Of a DNA stretch of 64,000 nucleotides, positions 25,820-35,032 are shown piece by piece (position 1 is the first letter of the stretch; every line of letters begins with the position of its first letter). Source of the DNA: CAWAWP01 sp963841205 (GTDB lineage Bacteria; Chloroflexota; Ktedonobacteria; Ktedonobacterales; JADMIN01); the NCBI GenBank assembly GCA_963841205.1, contig CAWJCH010000012.1, forward strand, positions 124,001 through 188,000, in the 5' to 3' direction. The notes beneath the pieces were generated by a model that saw nothing but the letters and a program-made list of their open reading frames with translations, did not search any database and was not told where the DNA came from. Both the position numbers and the translations under genes were made by a program.

Positions 25820-27557
25820 GAGCTACCTCCTGTCGGTGGCGGGCCAATGTGCCGGAGGTCGGCGGGTTCGCGGCGAGCAGCGTGTGGCGCCCGTCAAGCG
25901 CGGCATCTCGCGTAGGGAAGTCTTCGCGGTAATGGCCGCCACGGCTCTCTTCGCGGTCGAGCGCGGCGGCTGTGATAGCCTGTGCGGCAAAGAGCATGTT
26001 CGCCGTCTCAGGATCGACAGGACCGCGCTCGGCTAGGGCTCGCAACTCGTCTGCGGCACTCCGTAACCCCCGCGCATCGCGCCGGAGAGAGACGTTCCGC
26101 CACATGATCCGCCGTAGCGCCCCGCGCGTCTCCTGGGCAATGGGAGCGGAAACATCACGCAAAGGCTGGGCTATCTTGGCATCAGCGAGTCCTGTGCCGG
26201 ATAGTGCCGGAGTGCGCGGCCACGGTTCAGCGCTGCCGATCGTGCCGGAGATCAGTTGCGCTGCACGGCGACCGAAGACGAGTCCCTCGAGCAGAGAGTT
26301 GCTGGCGAGCCGATTCGCCCCGTGGACGCCGGTGCATGCGACCTCGCCGACCGCGTAGAGATTGGGAACGGTGGTCCGTGCCCAGATGTCCACGGCGACG
26401 CCACCCATGAAGTAGTGCGCGGCGGGCGCGACGGGGATTAGGTCGTGGGCGAGGTCCAGCCCATACGCGCGACAGACGGCGGAGATGGTCGGGAAGCGTG
26501 CGTGCGTCTCTTCCGCGGGCAGGTGCCTTAGGTCGAGGTAGACGCACGGCGCATCAGCGGCGAGCATCTCGTTGAGGATCGCGCGCGCCACCACGTCGCG
26601 CGGCGCCAATTCCGCTTCTGGCGAATAGCGGGACATGAAGCGCTCACCCGCCGCGTTGCGTAGTTGTGCACCCTCTCCGCGTACGGCTTCCGAAATGAGG
26701 AACGGCTCGCCGCGCGGAGGAATCAGCACCGTGGGGTGGAATTGCACGAACTCGAGGTCGGCGAGCGCCGCGCCCGCGCGCCAGGCCAGCGCAAGTCCAT
26801 CGGCCGTCGCGCCCGTGGGATTAGTTGTCTGCTGCCAGAGGCGGCCCGCCCCACCATTCGCCAGGACGACTCCGCGCCTCGCGCAAACTGAAAACCGGTG
26901 CTGCCCGCGCAGAAACTCAACGCCGGTACAGTCATCGTTTTCGGCCAGCAAATCGAGCGCGGTGGTTGATTCGAGGATGATGGCGTTGCCTCGGGTCCGC
27001 AATGCGTCCACCAGGGCACGCTCAATCTCGGCTCCCGTCGCGTCGTGTGCATGGAGCACCCGGCGACGGCTGTGCGCCGCCTCACGCGTGAGGTCGTAGC
27101 TCGTCGCTAGGTCGTCCGCTGTCGAGGGAAGGGAAGTGCCATTTCTGCCGCCATTAGGGGGCATGCTCTGCGCGCCTACCGTGTCGCTTCCGTCGAAGTG
27201 GGTGCCAGCGGCGATCAACCACGCGACCGCATCACCGGCTTCCTCCACCAGTGCGCGCGCCGCGGCCTCGTCCACCAACCCCGCGCCCGCCGTGACGGTA
27301 TCGCGAAGGTGCAGAGCGGGCGAATCATCGAGTCCGACCGCCGCAGCGAGGCCACCTTGGGCATAGCGCGTGTTGCTCTCGCCGAGCGCGCCTTTCGTCG
27401 CCACGAGTATGCGCAGGTCGGGGGGTAGCGTCAACGCGACTGAGAGCCCGGCGATGCCGCCGCCGATAATGACGACGTCCACATCACCAGGAACATCCGT
27501 CTGGGCAGATTTCGACACTAATCCACCCACTGGGGTATCACGTCTATCAGGTGCCAT
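25812..27557 (-). CDS. nadB: L-aspartate oxidase NadB
   Basis: This FAD enzyme oxidises aspartate to iminoaspartate, the first step of de novo NAD synthesis. It has the dinucleotide fold VVIIGGGIAGLSVAL, the NTRYAQGGLAAAV motif, FVQFHPTVL, LISEAVRGEGAQLRN and the VGEVACTGVHGANRLASNSL motif, followed by the helical C-terminal domain of the fumarate reductase/succinate dehydrogenase family. ATG 27557 has GAGGAG 7 nt upstream. First gene of the operon; a promoter and palindromic operator lie upstream. Confidence 0.96.
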   Translation of the reverse strand: MAPDRRDTPVGGLVSKSAQTDVPGDVDVVIIGGGIAGLSVALTLPPDLRILVATKGALGESNTRYAQGGLAAAVGLDDSPALHLRDTVTAGAGLVDEAAARALVEEAGDAVAWLIAAGTHFDGSDTVGAQSMPPNGGRNGTSLPSTADDLATSYDLTREAAHSRRRVLHAHDATGAEIERALVDALRTRGNAIILESTTALDLLAENDDCTGVEFLRGQHRFSVCARRGVVLANGGAGRLWQQTTNPTGATADGLALAWRAGAALADLEFVQFHPTVLIPPRGEPFLISEAVRGEGAQLRNAAGERFMSRYSPEAELAPRDVVARAILNEMLAADAPCVYLDLRHLPAEETHARFPTISAVCRAYGLDLAHDLIPVAPAAHYFMGGVAVDIWARTTVPNLYAVGEVACTGVHGANRLASNSLLEGLVFGRRAAQLISGTIGSAEPWPRTPALSGTGLADAKIAQPLRDVSAPIAQETRGALRRIMWRNVSLRRDARGLRSAADELRALAERGPVDPETANMLFAAQAITAAALDREESRGGHYREDFPTRDAALDGRHTLLAANPPTSGTLARHRQEVAHA

Positions 27558-27680
27558 GGCTGGCTCCTCTCGCCGCTGGGCGTGCTCCGGCGCACGGCAT
27601 TGTGCGACACGACTGCGGCCATGCCCGACGACCAGCTCGGCACAGCATCAAGAGATGATTATGGTGGTGATAAGCCGCTG

Positions 27681-27710
27681 TTAGTGTCTAGTGTACAACA
27701 TACACTAACT
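27681..27710. promoter_or_regulatory. Candidate operator of the nad operon
   Basis: GTTAGTGT (27681-27688) and ACACTAAC (27703-27710) are perfect inverted arms separated by 14 bp. A second, nested pair lies inside: AGTGTA (27691-27696) with TACACT (27702-27707). The block lies just after the predicted transcription start of nadBCA, where a repressor would block initiation. NAD genes are often controlled by NiaR, NrtR or NadQ; I cannot tell which, if any, binds here. Confidence 0.55.
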
Positions 27711-27722
27711 GGGTGACCAGGA

Positions 27723-27728
27723 TTATAC
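27723..27728 (-). promoter_or_regulatory. -10 box of the nadBCA promoter
   Basis: A perfect TATAAT on the minus strand; a weak -35 (GTTGCC at 17 bp, or TTGCCG at 15 bp) lies upstream. The start of transcription would fall at about 27716, directly before the inverted repeat, leaving an untranslated leader of about 160 nt before nadB. Confidence 0.5.
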
Positions 27729-27867
27729 CACGCGATCGGGAGGTCGGCAACCACAACATCCTTCATGGGGCCACTCGCCCGCTATTCGATCTTGCGGAGC
27801 AACGCCGAGCCGTATAGATATATGGCGAGCAGCGAAGGGTGAAGCGCATAGCGAAAGGACATGCTTC

Positions 27868-29406
27868 GTGAGTCAAGACTTTTCTGACGGCGGGCCGCAC
27901 CAGGAACTTGAAGAGTTGACCATCGTCGACTGCCAGGCGGCGATGGGGCGGGGGCGTTATAGCGCACGTGGTGTGGTCGAAATGTATCTCGCGCGGATCG
28001 CGGCGCTAGACTCCGCGGGTCCGATGCTGCGCGCTGTGATCGAGGTGAACCCGGACGCACTCGAACTCGCCGAGGCGCTGGATAGGGAGCGCGCGCAACG
28101 CGGGCCGCGTGGGCCACTCCATGGCATTCCCATCCTGCTGAAGGACAATATCGACACGGCGGATCGCATGCAGACGACTGCGGGCTCGCTAGCCCTGCGC
28201 GGCGTGCAGCGAGAGCGAGACGCCTTTGTCGCCGAGCGGCTGCGCGCGGCGGGCGCGGTATTGCTAGGCAAGGCGAATATGAGCGAGTGGGCCAACTTCC
28301 GCTCGACCCACTCCTCCAGCGGCTGGAGCGCGCGTGGCGGGCAGGCGCTCAATCCCTATGCGCTCGACCGTACGCCCTGCGGCTCAAGCTCAGGCTCCGC
28401 CTCCGCCGTCTCGGCTAACATGGCGGCGGCCTCGCTTGGGACGGAGACCGACGGATCGATCCTCTGTCCTGCGTCGGCGAACGGCGTCGTCGGTATCAAG
28501 CCCACACTCGGGCTGACCAGCCGCGCCGGAGTCGTGCCGATCTCGCACAGCCAGGATACGGTCGGCGCTTTCGGGCGCACCGTGGCGGATGCCGTGGCCT
28601 TGCTCAGTGCAATCGCAGGCGCCGATCCGCGCGATCCCGCGACCGCAGCGAATCCGAATGAGGCGCCAGTGGACTACACTCAATATCTCGACGCAGGGGC
28701 ATTGCGAGGCGCACGGATCGGCGTCGCTCGCGAAGTCTACTTCGGCTACAGCGAGAAGGCGGACGCGATCATCGAGGCTGCCTGTGAGGCAATGCGGGTG
28801 GCGGGCGCAGAGCTGGTGGACCCGGCGAATGTCCCCACCGCGAAGCAGATGCACGAGGGCGGTTCCGAGTTTGAGGCGCTGCTTTACGAGTTCAAGGCGG
28901 ATCTCAATGCCTATCTGGGGGCTTTAGGTCCCGCCGCACCCGTCCATACGCTGGAGGATCTGATCGCGTTCAACGAGTCGCACCGCGAGCACGAGATGCC
29001 CTACTTCGGGCAGGAAATCTTGACGATGGCGCAGGCGAAGGGTCCGCTGACTGACGCGGCGTACCTCGCGGCGCTGGCGACCAACCGACGCCTATCTCGC
29101 GACGAAGGCATTGACGCCGTGATGCAGCAATATCAACTCGACGCGCTGGTGATGCCGACTGGCGCCCCTGCCTGGCGGATCGACCTGATCGACGGCGATC
29201 ACGGCATGGGCGGCAGTGCGCAGCCGGCGGCGCTCGCGGGCTATCCGGCGATCAGCGTCCCGGCGGGCTATGCGTTTGGGCTGCCGGTTGGCATCACCTT
29301 CATGGGGAGCGCGTTCAGCGAGCCGAAACTCATCGCGCTGGCCTTTGCCTTCGAGCAGGCGACAAAGCATCGCCAACCGCCGCGTTATCGCCCGTTCGCG
29401 GTTTAG
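27868..29406 (+). CDS. Amidase (amidase-signature family)
   Basis: GTG 27868 has AAAGGA about 8 nt upstream. The 512-residue protein has the Ser-cisSer-Lys triad signature. The catalytic lysine is in GIPILLKDNIDTADRMQTTA, and the serine-rich loop is RTPCGSSSGSASAVSANM followed by GTETDGSI. It lacks a signal peptide. Its longer insertion and C-terminal region resemble the peptide-amidase/Asp-Glu-tRNA-amidotransferase-like soluble amidases of soil bacteria. It is divergent from the nad operon and monocistronic. Substrate unknown. Confidence 0.92.
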   Translation: MSQDFSDGGPHQELEELTIVDCQAAMGRGRYSARGVVEMYLARIAALDSAGPMLRAVIEVNPDALELAEALDRERAQRGPRGPLHGIPILLKDNIDTADRMQTTAGSLALRGVQRERDAFVAERLRAAGAVLLGKANMSEWANFRSTHSSSGWSARGGQALNPYALDRTPCGSSSGSASAVSANMAAASLGTETDGSILCPASANGVVGIKPTLGLTSRAGVVPISHSQDTVGAFGRTVADAVALLSAIAGADPRDPATAANPNEAPVDYTQYLDAGALRGARIGVAREVYFGYSEKADAIIEAACEAMRVAGAELVDPANVPTAKQMHEGGSEFEALLYEFKADLNAYLGALGPAAPVHTLEDLIAFNESHREHEMPYFGQEILTMAQAKGPLTDAAYLAALATNRRLSRDEGIDAVMQQYQLDALVMPTGAPAWRIDLIDGDHGMGGSAQPAALAGYPAISVPAGYAFGLPVGITFMGSAFSEPKLIALAFAFEQATKHRQPPRYRPFAV

Positions 29407-29556
29407 TGGCCTCGATTTCGCGTCTTGACTCAATAGGACAATGCAGCCGCAGCTTTGACGCGCGAGGAGGGTGCCTGCTACAGTGACTGGGCGACGCACA
29501 AGGCGCTTGCCATCCTGGCCTTTCGCCAGAACCGTGTGGCGTAAGTGAGGTCGTGC

Positions 29557-30585
29557 GTGCGTCAACGCTGGTATTCTCGCCTGAGACGTGCTGTTCCGTT
29601 TGCGCTGAGCGTGTTCATCGCGGTCGCGCTCGGCGGCGCGCTGTTGGTGAACCTGGCGTTGCTTCAGCGCATCGCGCAGGCGGCTTCACCAACGGTGGTG
29701 CCGAGCGCGCTGTACGCGCAGGACCAGGATCGCGCCTGGCTGTCGCAGAAGGACGCGTTCCTCATTCGTGGGACGCCGAAACCTTCTGGCGGCGCTCAGT
29801 CGCCCGCCTGCGGCGTCCCATGTTCGAAGTATCCGACGTCGTACCTGCTGGATACGCATATAGTCGCGAACACGCTTGAACCACCGAAGGTCGGCACCGA
29901 TGCGGCGGGCGTGCCGTATGCCGATCCGAACATGTCGAAGCTGTGCGGCCCTGGCGCTGCGGCGAATACGCTCAACTTTTGGAACGACGACATCCTACAT
30001 CAGACGTCGACGTCGTTCGTCGACCCTTCGAACGGCGTGACGACAACGTGGGATGGCCAGCACAATCGTGCGTATGTCGCGTATCTCGCCTGGCACGCGA
30101 ACGTGCCTGACCAACTGCACGCCGGTATGATGGACACCCATGAACCGAGCGCGGGCGTCACACTCTATACGATGCGCGACACGCTCAATTGGGAGGCATC
30201 CGGCCACTCCGTCGCGTCGTGGCGCTCGTACTTCTACACCATCTCGGCGTGGGACCAATCCAGCGCGGCGGATTTTCACCACAAGGTGCAGGACGACCTC
30301 GCCACCACGCATGTGCCCGTTGTTGCCGAGGTCAACGCGCGGTTGCTGCCGAATTGGTCGCCAACTGGCAGCATGATCAAGCACTTCATCACGGTCGTCG
30401 GGTATGACGATCAGGCGGGAGTCTACTACTACACCGACTCCTGCGCGAAGTCGACCGGCTGCGGCTCACTCTCGGACGGCGGCATGCTCTCGATCCAGCA
30501 AGCGCGCCTCTGGCAGGCGATCACCTCGGTGCCCGTGAACACCAGCCGCGCCTACAACGCCGGCGACGGAGGATATGTTTGGTGA
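29557..30585 (+). CDS. Exported C39-like cysteine peptidase domain protein
   Basis: GTG 29557 is preferred over GTG 29545, because GAGG lies 6 nt upstream of it. A basic N-terminus and a hydrophobic stretch (FALSVFIAVALGGALLVNLA) form a signal peptide or anchor. The mature part has a papain-like layout: a Cys in KLCGPGAAANTLNFWND, then a long helical section, the His in KHFITVVGYDD and a following aromatic YYYTDSCAKSTGCG strand. This fits the peptidase C39_2 family of secreted enzymes. Two cysteine-containing loops (ACGVPCSKY; SCAKSTGC) may form disulfides. Substrate unknown; no transporter is adjacent. Confidence 0.62.
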   Translation: MRQRWYSRLRRAVPFALSVFIAVALGGALLVNLALLQRIAQAASPTVVPSALYAQDQDRAWLSQKDAFLIRGTPKPSGGAQSPACGVPCSKYPTSYLLDTHIVANTLEPPKVGTDAAGVPYADPNMSKLCGPGAAANTLNFWNDDILHQTSTSFVDPSNGVTTTWDGQHNRAYVAYLAWHANVPDQLHAGMMDTHEPSAGVTLYTMRDTLNWEASGHSVASWRSYFYTISAWDQSSAADFHHKVQDDLATTHVPVVAEVNARLLPNWSPTGSMIKHFITVVGYDDQAGVYYYTDSCAKSTGCGSLSDGGMLSIQQARLWQAITSVPVNTSRAYNAGDGGYVW

Positions 30586-30608
30586 GGCATCCCGCCCGCG
30601 CGGCGCTG

Positions 30609-31574
30609 CTAACGCGCGGCCTCCAGCGCCCGAACGCGAGTCAGCGTCTCCTCCACTACCGACGCTAGCGCCTGGATGAAGAGCGGCGAGGTGTTGAGCG
30701 ACTCCGTCCGGGCGAAGACGATGCCATGTTCCTCGGCTTGCTCGCGTGCGCCGATCTCGATGTCGTAGAGGATTTCGAGGTGATCGGCGAGGAACTGCAC
30801 CGGCGCGATCAGAACGTGTGTATGGCCCTGCTCCTTCAGCACTGGCATAAGATCGGCGAAATCCGGCTTGAGCCAGGGCTCCGGCGTGTGACCGGCGCTT
30901 TGGTAACAGAACATCCAGCGGTCTTCGCTGAGGCCAGCGAGGCGTGCGACCTCAGCCGCAGTCTGGTGCAGGTTCTCGATGTACGAGGGCTCCTGCTCGA
31001 CGACGCGGAGGGGCATACTGTGCGCGCTGAGCAGCACCGGTACGCTGTCGCGTGCATCAGTCGGGAGCTTTGCCAGCGCCTCGGTCACGCGCTCGGCGAC
31101 AGCCCGCAGGAACTCCGGCTGGAGGTGCCAGTCCTCGGTGTGCGCCACGGCAAGTCCTGGGTTACCGAGCGCACGCGCGGCCTCATCCAGGGTGGTCGCG
31201 TATCCGCGCATGAGAATCGGTGAGTATTGCGGGGACATGATCACGCCCACCAGGGCATCGGCGTCGCCTGCGACCTCCGCTGCAATCTCTCGAATGTAAG
31301 GTGGCGCGAACCTCATGCCCGCACCGACGCGGAACTCAGGGCCGCCAGGGTGGCGAGAGCGTAGCTCGTCTTGCAGCGCGGCGGCCTGATCCCGCGTGAT
31401 GGGTAGCAGCGGTGAACCGCCGATGAGGTCGTAGCGGCGCTTGAACTCGACGACGAGATCCGGCTCAGGCGAACGTCCGCCGCGCACGTTGGTCATGTAT
31501 TCCTCGACGTCGTCGAGGGTCGCCGGGGAGCCGTAGGTCATCAGGATGACGCCGATGCGCTCAGAATCGGACAT
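30609..31574 (-). CDS. hemH: Ferrochelatase (coproporphyrin type)
   Basis: It inserts Fe2+ into the porphyrin in haem synthesis. Seen: GVILMTYGSPATLDDVEEYM, a GGSPLLPITRDQA segment, the catalytic His in LLSAHSMPLRV, the YQSAGHTPEPWLKPD loop and the acidic LADHLEILYDIEIGA helix with the conserved Glu. Lacking a C-terminal membrane tail and having the 'YQSAG' form, it resembles the soluble Gram-positive coproporphyrin ferrochelatases. It follows the M20 hydrolase gene on the same strand. Confidence 0.94.
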   Translation of the reverse strand: MSDSERIGVILMTYGSPATLDDVEEYMTNVRGGRSPEPDLVVEFKRRYDLIGGSPLLPITRDQAAALQDELRSRHPGGPEFRVGAGMRFAPPYIREIAAEVAGDADALVGVIMSPQYSPILMRGYATTLDEAARALGNPGLAVAHTEDWHLQPEFLRAVAERVTEALAKLPTDARDSVPVLLSAHSMPLRVVEQEPSYIENLHQTAAEVARLAGLSEDRWMFCYQSAGHTPEPWLKPDFADLMPVLKEQGHTHVLIAPVQFLADHLEILYDIEIGAREQAEEHGIVFARTESLNTSPLFIQALASVVEETLTRVRALEAAR

Positions 31575-31639
31575 GCGGGCAAGTCACTTTCTCGGAGTGA
31601 GAGACAACGTTACGAGCCGGTGACGTGTTCTCCCAGATG

Positions 31640-32893
31640 TTAGCGCGCTGATGTCTTGCTCCGCCGCCGGTTCGAGGCCGCGGGCTCGCCGTTTGCCGGT
31701 GCTGACTCGCCGCTGAGGTAGCTCGTCGCCAGCTCGCAGAGCAGTTCCGCGCCGATTGGGAGCGCTGCCTCGTCGAAGTCGAAGAGGGGGCTGTGATGCG
31801 GTGCGTTGAGCTTGCGCTCCGCGTTGGCCGAGCCGACGAAGATGAAACAGCCCGGCGCAGCGTTGAGGAAGAAGCTCATGTCCTCAGCCCCCATGCTCGG
31901 TCGGTCGGTGGTGACGCCTTCCAGGGCGACCACGCGCCTGGCGACCCCATGCGCGAAAGCGGCCATGTCGTCGTTGTTGACCGTCACGGGATACATGCGG
32001 GAGATGCGCACGTCCGCCGTCGCGCGGGCGGCCTCGGCGACGCGGGTGGCGATCTCGACCAGGCGGACGTGGAGGAAGTCTTGCACCTTGGTATCAAGGG
32101 CGCGGATGGTGCCGCGAAGCTCGGCGCGCGGCGCGATGACGTTCGGCGCGGTGCCGGCGTGGAAGGCACCAACCGTTATCACGGCGGGATCGAGCGGATC
32201 GATCTCACGGCTGACGATGCGCTGAATTTCGGCCACGATGGAAGCGCCCACTGCAACCGGGTCGACGGTCTGGTGCGGCGCTGCGCCGTGGCCACCGACG
32301 CCGTGCACAGTGATATCGAAGAAGTCGGCGCTGGCCTGCAGCGGGCCGCCCTGCACGATGAGTTGGCCGACTTGATGGTCGTTTGAGAGGTGCAGGCCGA
32401 AGCAGGCGTCGACGTGTGGATGCTCCATCACGCCGGCCTCGATCATCGGCTTGGCGCCGCCGGGACCCTCCTCCGCGGGCTGGAAGACGAGCTTGACCGT
32501 GCCGTGAAGCTCGTCCCGCCGGCGGGAGAGCACGCTGGCCGCCGCCAGCAACATCGCGGTGTGCCCGTCGTGGCCGCAGGCGTGATGCACGCCGGGGTTG
32601 AGCGAGGCGTACTCCGCGCCGGTTTCCTCGGTGAGCGGGAGGGCGTCCATGTCCGCGCGCAGCAGCACACAGCGCCCTGTATCGGCCCCCGTGATGATGC
32701 CGACGACGCCGGTACCGGCCACGCCGGTGGAGGTCTCTATGCCGAGCTCGCGCAGCCGCTGTGCGACGTAGGCCGACGTCTCCACTTCCTGGAAGCCGAG
32801 CTCGGGATGACGATGGAAGTGGCGGCGATCGGAGACGAGTTGGTCGCGCAGGGCGGCGATATCGTCGTGGATGCAGGTTGCGACACGGGTCAT
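31640..32893 (-). CDS. M20-family amidohydrolase (hippurate hydrolase/IAA-amino-acid hydrolase type)
   Basis: The start is ATG 32893 (MTRVATCIHDDIAALRDQ), with AAAGGGAG upstream; the longer frame from 32932 is less likely. Metal-binding and catalytic motifs: RRHFHRHPELGFQEVET, HACGHDGHTAMLLAA, FQPAEEGPGGAKPMIEAGVM, and the late HHSPLFDFDE with a metal His. The dimerisation domain is inserted after about residue 190. A Ser/Arg-rich tail ends the protein. It hydrolyses N-acyl or peptide bonds of amino-acid conjugates; the substrate is unknown. It starts 55 bp after the FAD enzyme gene. Confidence 0.92.
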   Translation of the reverse strand: MTRVATCIHDDIAALRDQLVSDRRHFHRHPELGFQEVETSAYVAQRLRELGIETSTGVAGTGVVGIITGADTGRCVLLRADMDALPLTEETGAEYASLNPGVHHACGHDGHTAMLLAAASVLSRRRDELHGTVKLVFQPAEEGPGGAKPMIEAGVMEHPHVDACFGLHLSNDHQVGQLIVQGGPLQASADFFDITVHGVGGHGAAPHQTVDPVAVGASIVAEIQRIVSREIDPLDPAVITVGAFHAGTAPNVIAPRAELRGTIRALDTKVQDFLHVRLVEIATRVAEAARATADVRISRMYPVTVNNDDMAAFAHGVARRVVALEGVTTDRPSMGAEDMSFFLNAAPGCFIFVGSANAERKLNAPHHSPLFDFDEAALPIGAELLCELATSYLSGESAPANGEPAASNRRRSKTSAR

Positions 32894-32947
32894 GGGGGCT
32901 CCCTTTCGGCGTCGAACGTGCGCGTTAGACATGAGTCCGAACTCGGG

Positions 32948-34177
32948 TTACGCGAGAAGGCGAAGCATGTACGAGGGACGAAGGACGGCGCTGGCGGGGA
33001 GGATGTCGCCCGTGACGGCGACCACGGTGTCCGCCATCGACTTGTTTCGCGTGAGGCGGCGGGCGATGTGATCCATGAGGGGCGGGTAGCGCACGGCTGT
33101 CTGGATGATCCGCTCGATCGAACGCTTGCCGCGCAGCTCGCGCTTGATGCTGCTGTCGTAGCGCGCGAGGAACGCCGCGGTGAGGTCGTTCGCCGCGAAG
33201 GCGGCCAGCGCGACATCGCGGGCGAGCTGAGCACCGCGGAGCGCCCGAGCGATGCCCTCGCCCGTGAATGGATCGTAGTACCCTGCTGCGTCGCCGATCA
33301 GCAGCAGCCCATCGCCCGAGAAGCGCCGCACACGCATGTGGAGCCGGCTGATGGCGAGCGTGCGACGCTCGACGGAGATGTTGCCTAGGCGAGCGTGCAA
33401 GCCGTGGAAGGTGCTGAGTGACTCGATCAGGAACGCTTGAGGTCGGCCCGCAAGCTTACGCCCATCGCGCGCTTCGTCCACGACCATTGCCACATTGCAG
33501 AGATCGCCGTCCTCCCGCTGCTCTAATGGCGCGATGCCGACGTAGCGTCCGCCGGCGACGTGCATCTCGACGCAATCACTGAGTTCCGCGATGCCGCGCA
33601 TGTGCGCCACAAGGGCGATCTTGCGCATGCCGCCCGGCGATTGGAGGCCAAGGCGACGGGCCACCGTCGAGTGCACACCGTCTGCGCCGATGAGCAGACG
33701 CGCGCGGATCACGTCTCCGGTCACCGAGATCAGACTCCAGTATCCAGACTGGTCGCGGTCGAGGGAGGCAAGTCGCCAGCCTTCGTGGACCTCAGCTCCC
33801 GATCGACGGGCCGCGACGAGGATGCCTGCGTCTAACCTGCGGCGTGGGATCGCCAGCCCAGTCTCGAAATGAGGCGTGCCAGAGGCGTCCTTCGTGGCCG
33901 CGAAATCGCCCTGGAAGACGCGCCCATCCGGCGCGAAGACGCGAAAGCCGGGACGACGCGCCGGACGGCTCTCCAGCAGCTCGTCGAGGACGCCGAGCTC
34001 GGCAAGCATCGGCGTCGCTACGGGGCTGAGACATTCAGCGCAGGGCTTATCGCGCGGGAATGTGGCTTTATCGAGCAGGACGACGTGTTTGCCCGCGCGC
34101 GCCATGTGGGTCGCCAGCGCGGCGCCCGCCGGACCCGCGCCGACGACGGCGACCTCGTACTCATCGTTCGCGTCCAC
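32948..34177 (-). CDS. FAD-dependent monooxygenase/geranylgeranyl-reductase-like flavoprotein
   Basis: GTG 34177 opens a 409-residue protein with the FAD-binding VAVVGAGPAGAALATHM motif, then the DKPCAECLSP segment typical of the geranylgeranyl reductase-type group, a LLIGADGVHSTVARRLGL motif and LLIGDAAGYYDPFTGEGI. It should oxidise or reduce a lipophilic ring or chain. Downstream of the type III PKS and methyltransferase genes, it fits the role of SrsC, which hydroxylates the phenolic lipid to a quinone precursor. That role is inferred from order only. Confidence 0.88.
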   Translation of the reverse strand: MDANDEYEVAVVGAGPAGAALATHMARAGKHVVLLDKATFPRDKPCAECLSPVATPMLAELGVLDELLESRPARRPGFRVFAPDGRVFQGDFAATKDASGTPHFETGLAIPRRRLDAGILVAARRSGAEVHEGWRLASLDRDQSGYWSLISVTGDVIRARLLIGADGVHSTVARRLGLQSPGGMRKIALVAHMRGIAELSDCVEMHVAGGRYVGIAPLEQREDGDLCNVAMVVDEARDGRKLAGRPQAFLIESLSTFHGLHARLGNISVERRTLAISRLHMRVRRFSGDGLLLIGDAAGYYDPFTGEGIARALRGAQLARDVALAAFAANDLTAAFLARYDSSIKRELRGKRSIERIIQTAVRYPPLMDHIARRLTRNKSMADTVVAVTGDILPASAVLRPSYMLRLLA

Positions 34178-34257
34178 GGTTCAGCTTGCTCCGTTCGGCG
34201 GTCAAGGCGTCACTCCACATCCCGTAGTGCCAGACTCCCGCTCCGTGCCTTCGCACA

Positions 34258-34959
34258 TTATGCGGTGCCGGTCGCGTCTAACGCCAGCCGGAAGGGGAAG
34301 CGCACCGCGACGTGGGCCTCGCGCAGCCCCGCCTGGGCCGCTAGATCGCGCAGCTCGCCGGCGGAATAGGAGCGCCGTACGGAGGCCGGCGCGTCGTGGC
34401 GCGTCATCGGGTGCATCGCCAGCAGGTTGACCAAAGCGACGGAGCCGGCATAGGCCAGGCGTGCGCGCTGAATATCGAACACCAATACGCGGCGCCCGAC
34501 CCGCGCCATCTCGCGAAGCAGGCCGACCGCGCCAGGCGGATCGAAGTGATGAAGGGCCAACGTGCAGAGGGCGATGTCGAAGGACGCCGCGGGATAGGGC
34601 AGCGCTAGGGCGTCCTGCCGCTCGATGGTGACGCTCGGCTCGCTTGCGGCCACTCTCCGCGCTACAGCGACGATCTGGGGGCTGATGTCGCTGGCGACGA
34701 TCCGCGCCGCGTGATGATGGCGAGTGGCCCAGCGCGCGACGGTGAGCGGGATGTCCGCCGAGCCGCAGGCCACGTCGAGCAACGTGAATGCGTCGTTGCC
34801 GAGCGCGCGCACTTCCGTGGCGACCGCCTGGACGGTGAACGCTCGCCAGCCGAGGATTCCGTTGATGCGCCTGATGTCGCGCAGGTTGCGTTCGAGGGAG
34901 GTTTCGTCGAGAGTGTCAGCATCGAGCAGTTCGCGGATGGCACCGTCGCGCGTCTGCAT
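34258..34959 (-). CDS. Class I SAM-dependent methyltransferase
   Basis: ATG 34959 has GGAGAGGA upstream. The 233-residue protein carries the SAM motif LLDVACGSADIPL, a second acidic motif VASDISPQIVAVA, the RQDALALPYPAASFDIALCT block and LHHFDPPGAVGLLREMARV, as in UbiE/small-molecule methyltransferases. Lying in the type III PKS operon, it likely methylates the polyketide ring carbon or oxygen before the flavoprotein acts. Confidence 0.88.
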   Translation of the reverse strand: MQTRDGAIRELLDADTLDETSLERNLRDIRRINGILGWRAFTVQAVATEVRALGNDAFTLLDVACGSADIPLTVARWATRHHHAARIVASDISPQIVAVARRVAASEPSVTIERQDALALPYPAASFDIALCTLALHHFDPPGAVGLLREMARVGRRVLVFDIQRARLAYAGSVALVNLLAMHPMTRHDAPASVRRSYSAGELRDLAAQAGLREAHVAVRFPFRLALDATGTA

Positions 34960-35032
34960 GACACTCGCCGTCCTCTCCGCCTCGCTCCGCCATCACGTTC
35001 GGGGCGCGACTGCGCCGCTGCCAGACTCCTGT

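Noticed and set aside
27681..27710. Naming the nad operator as a NiaR, NrtR or NadQ box
   Set aside because: I cannot match it securely to any of their consensus sites, and no regulator gene is adjacent.
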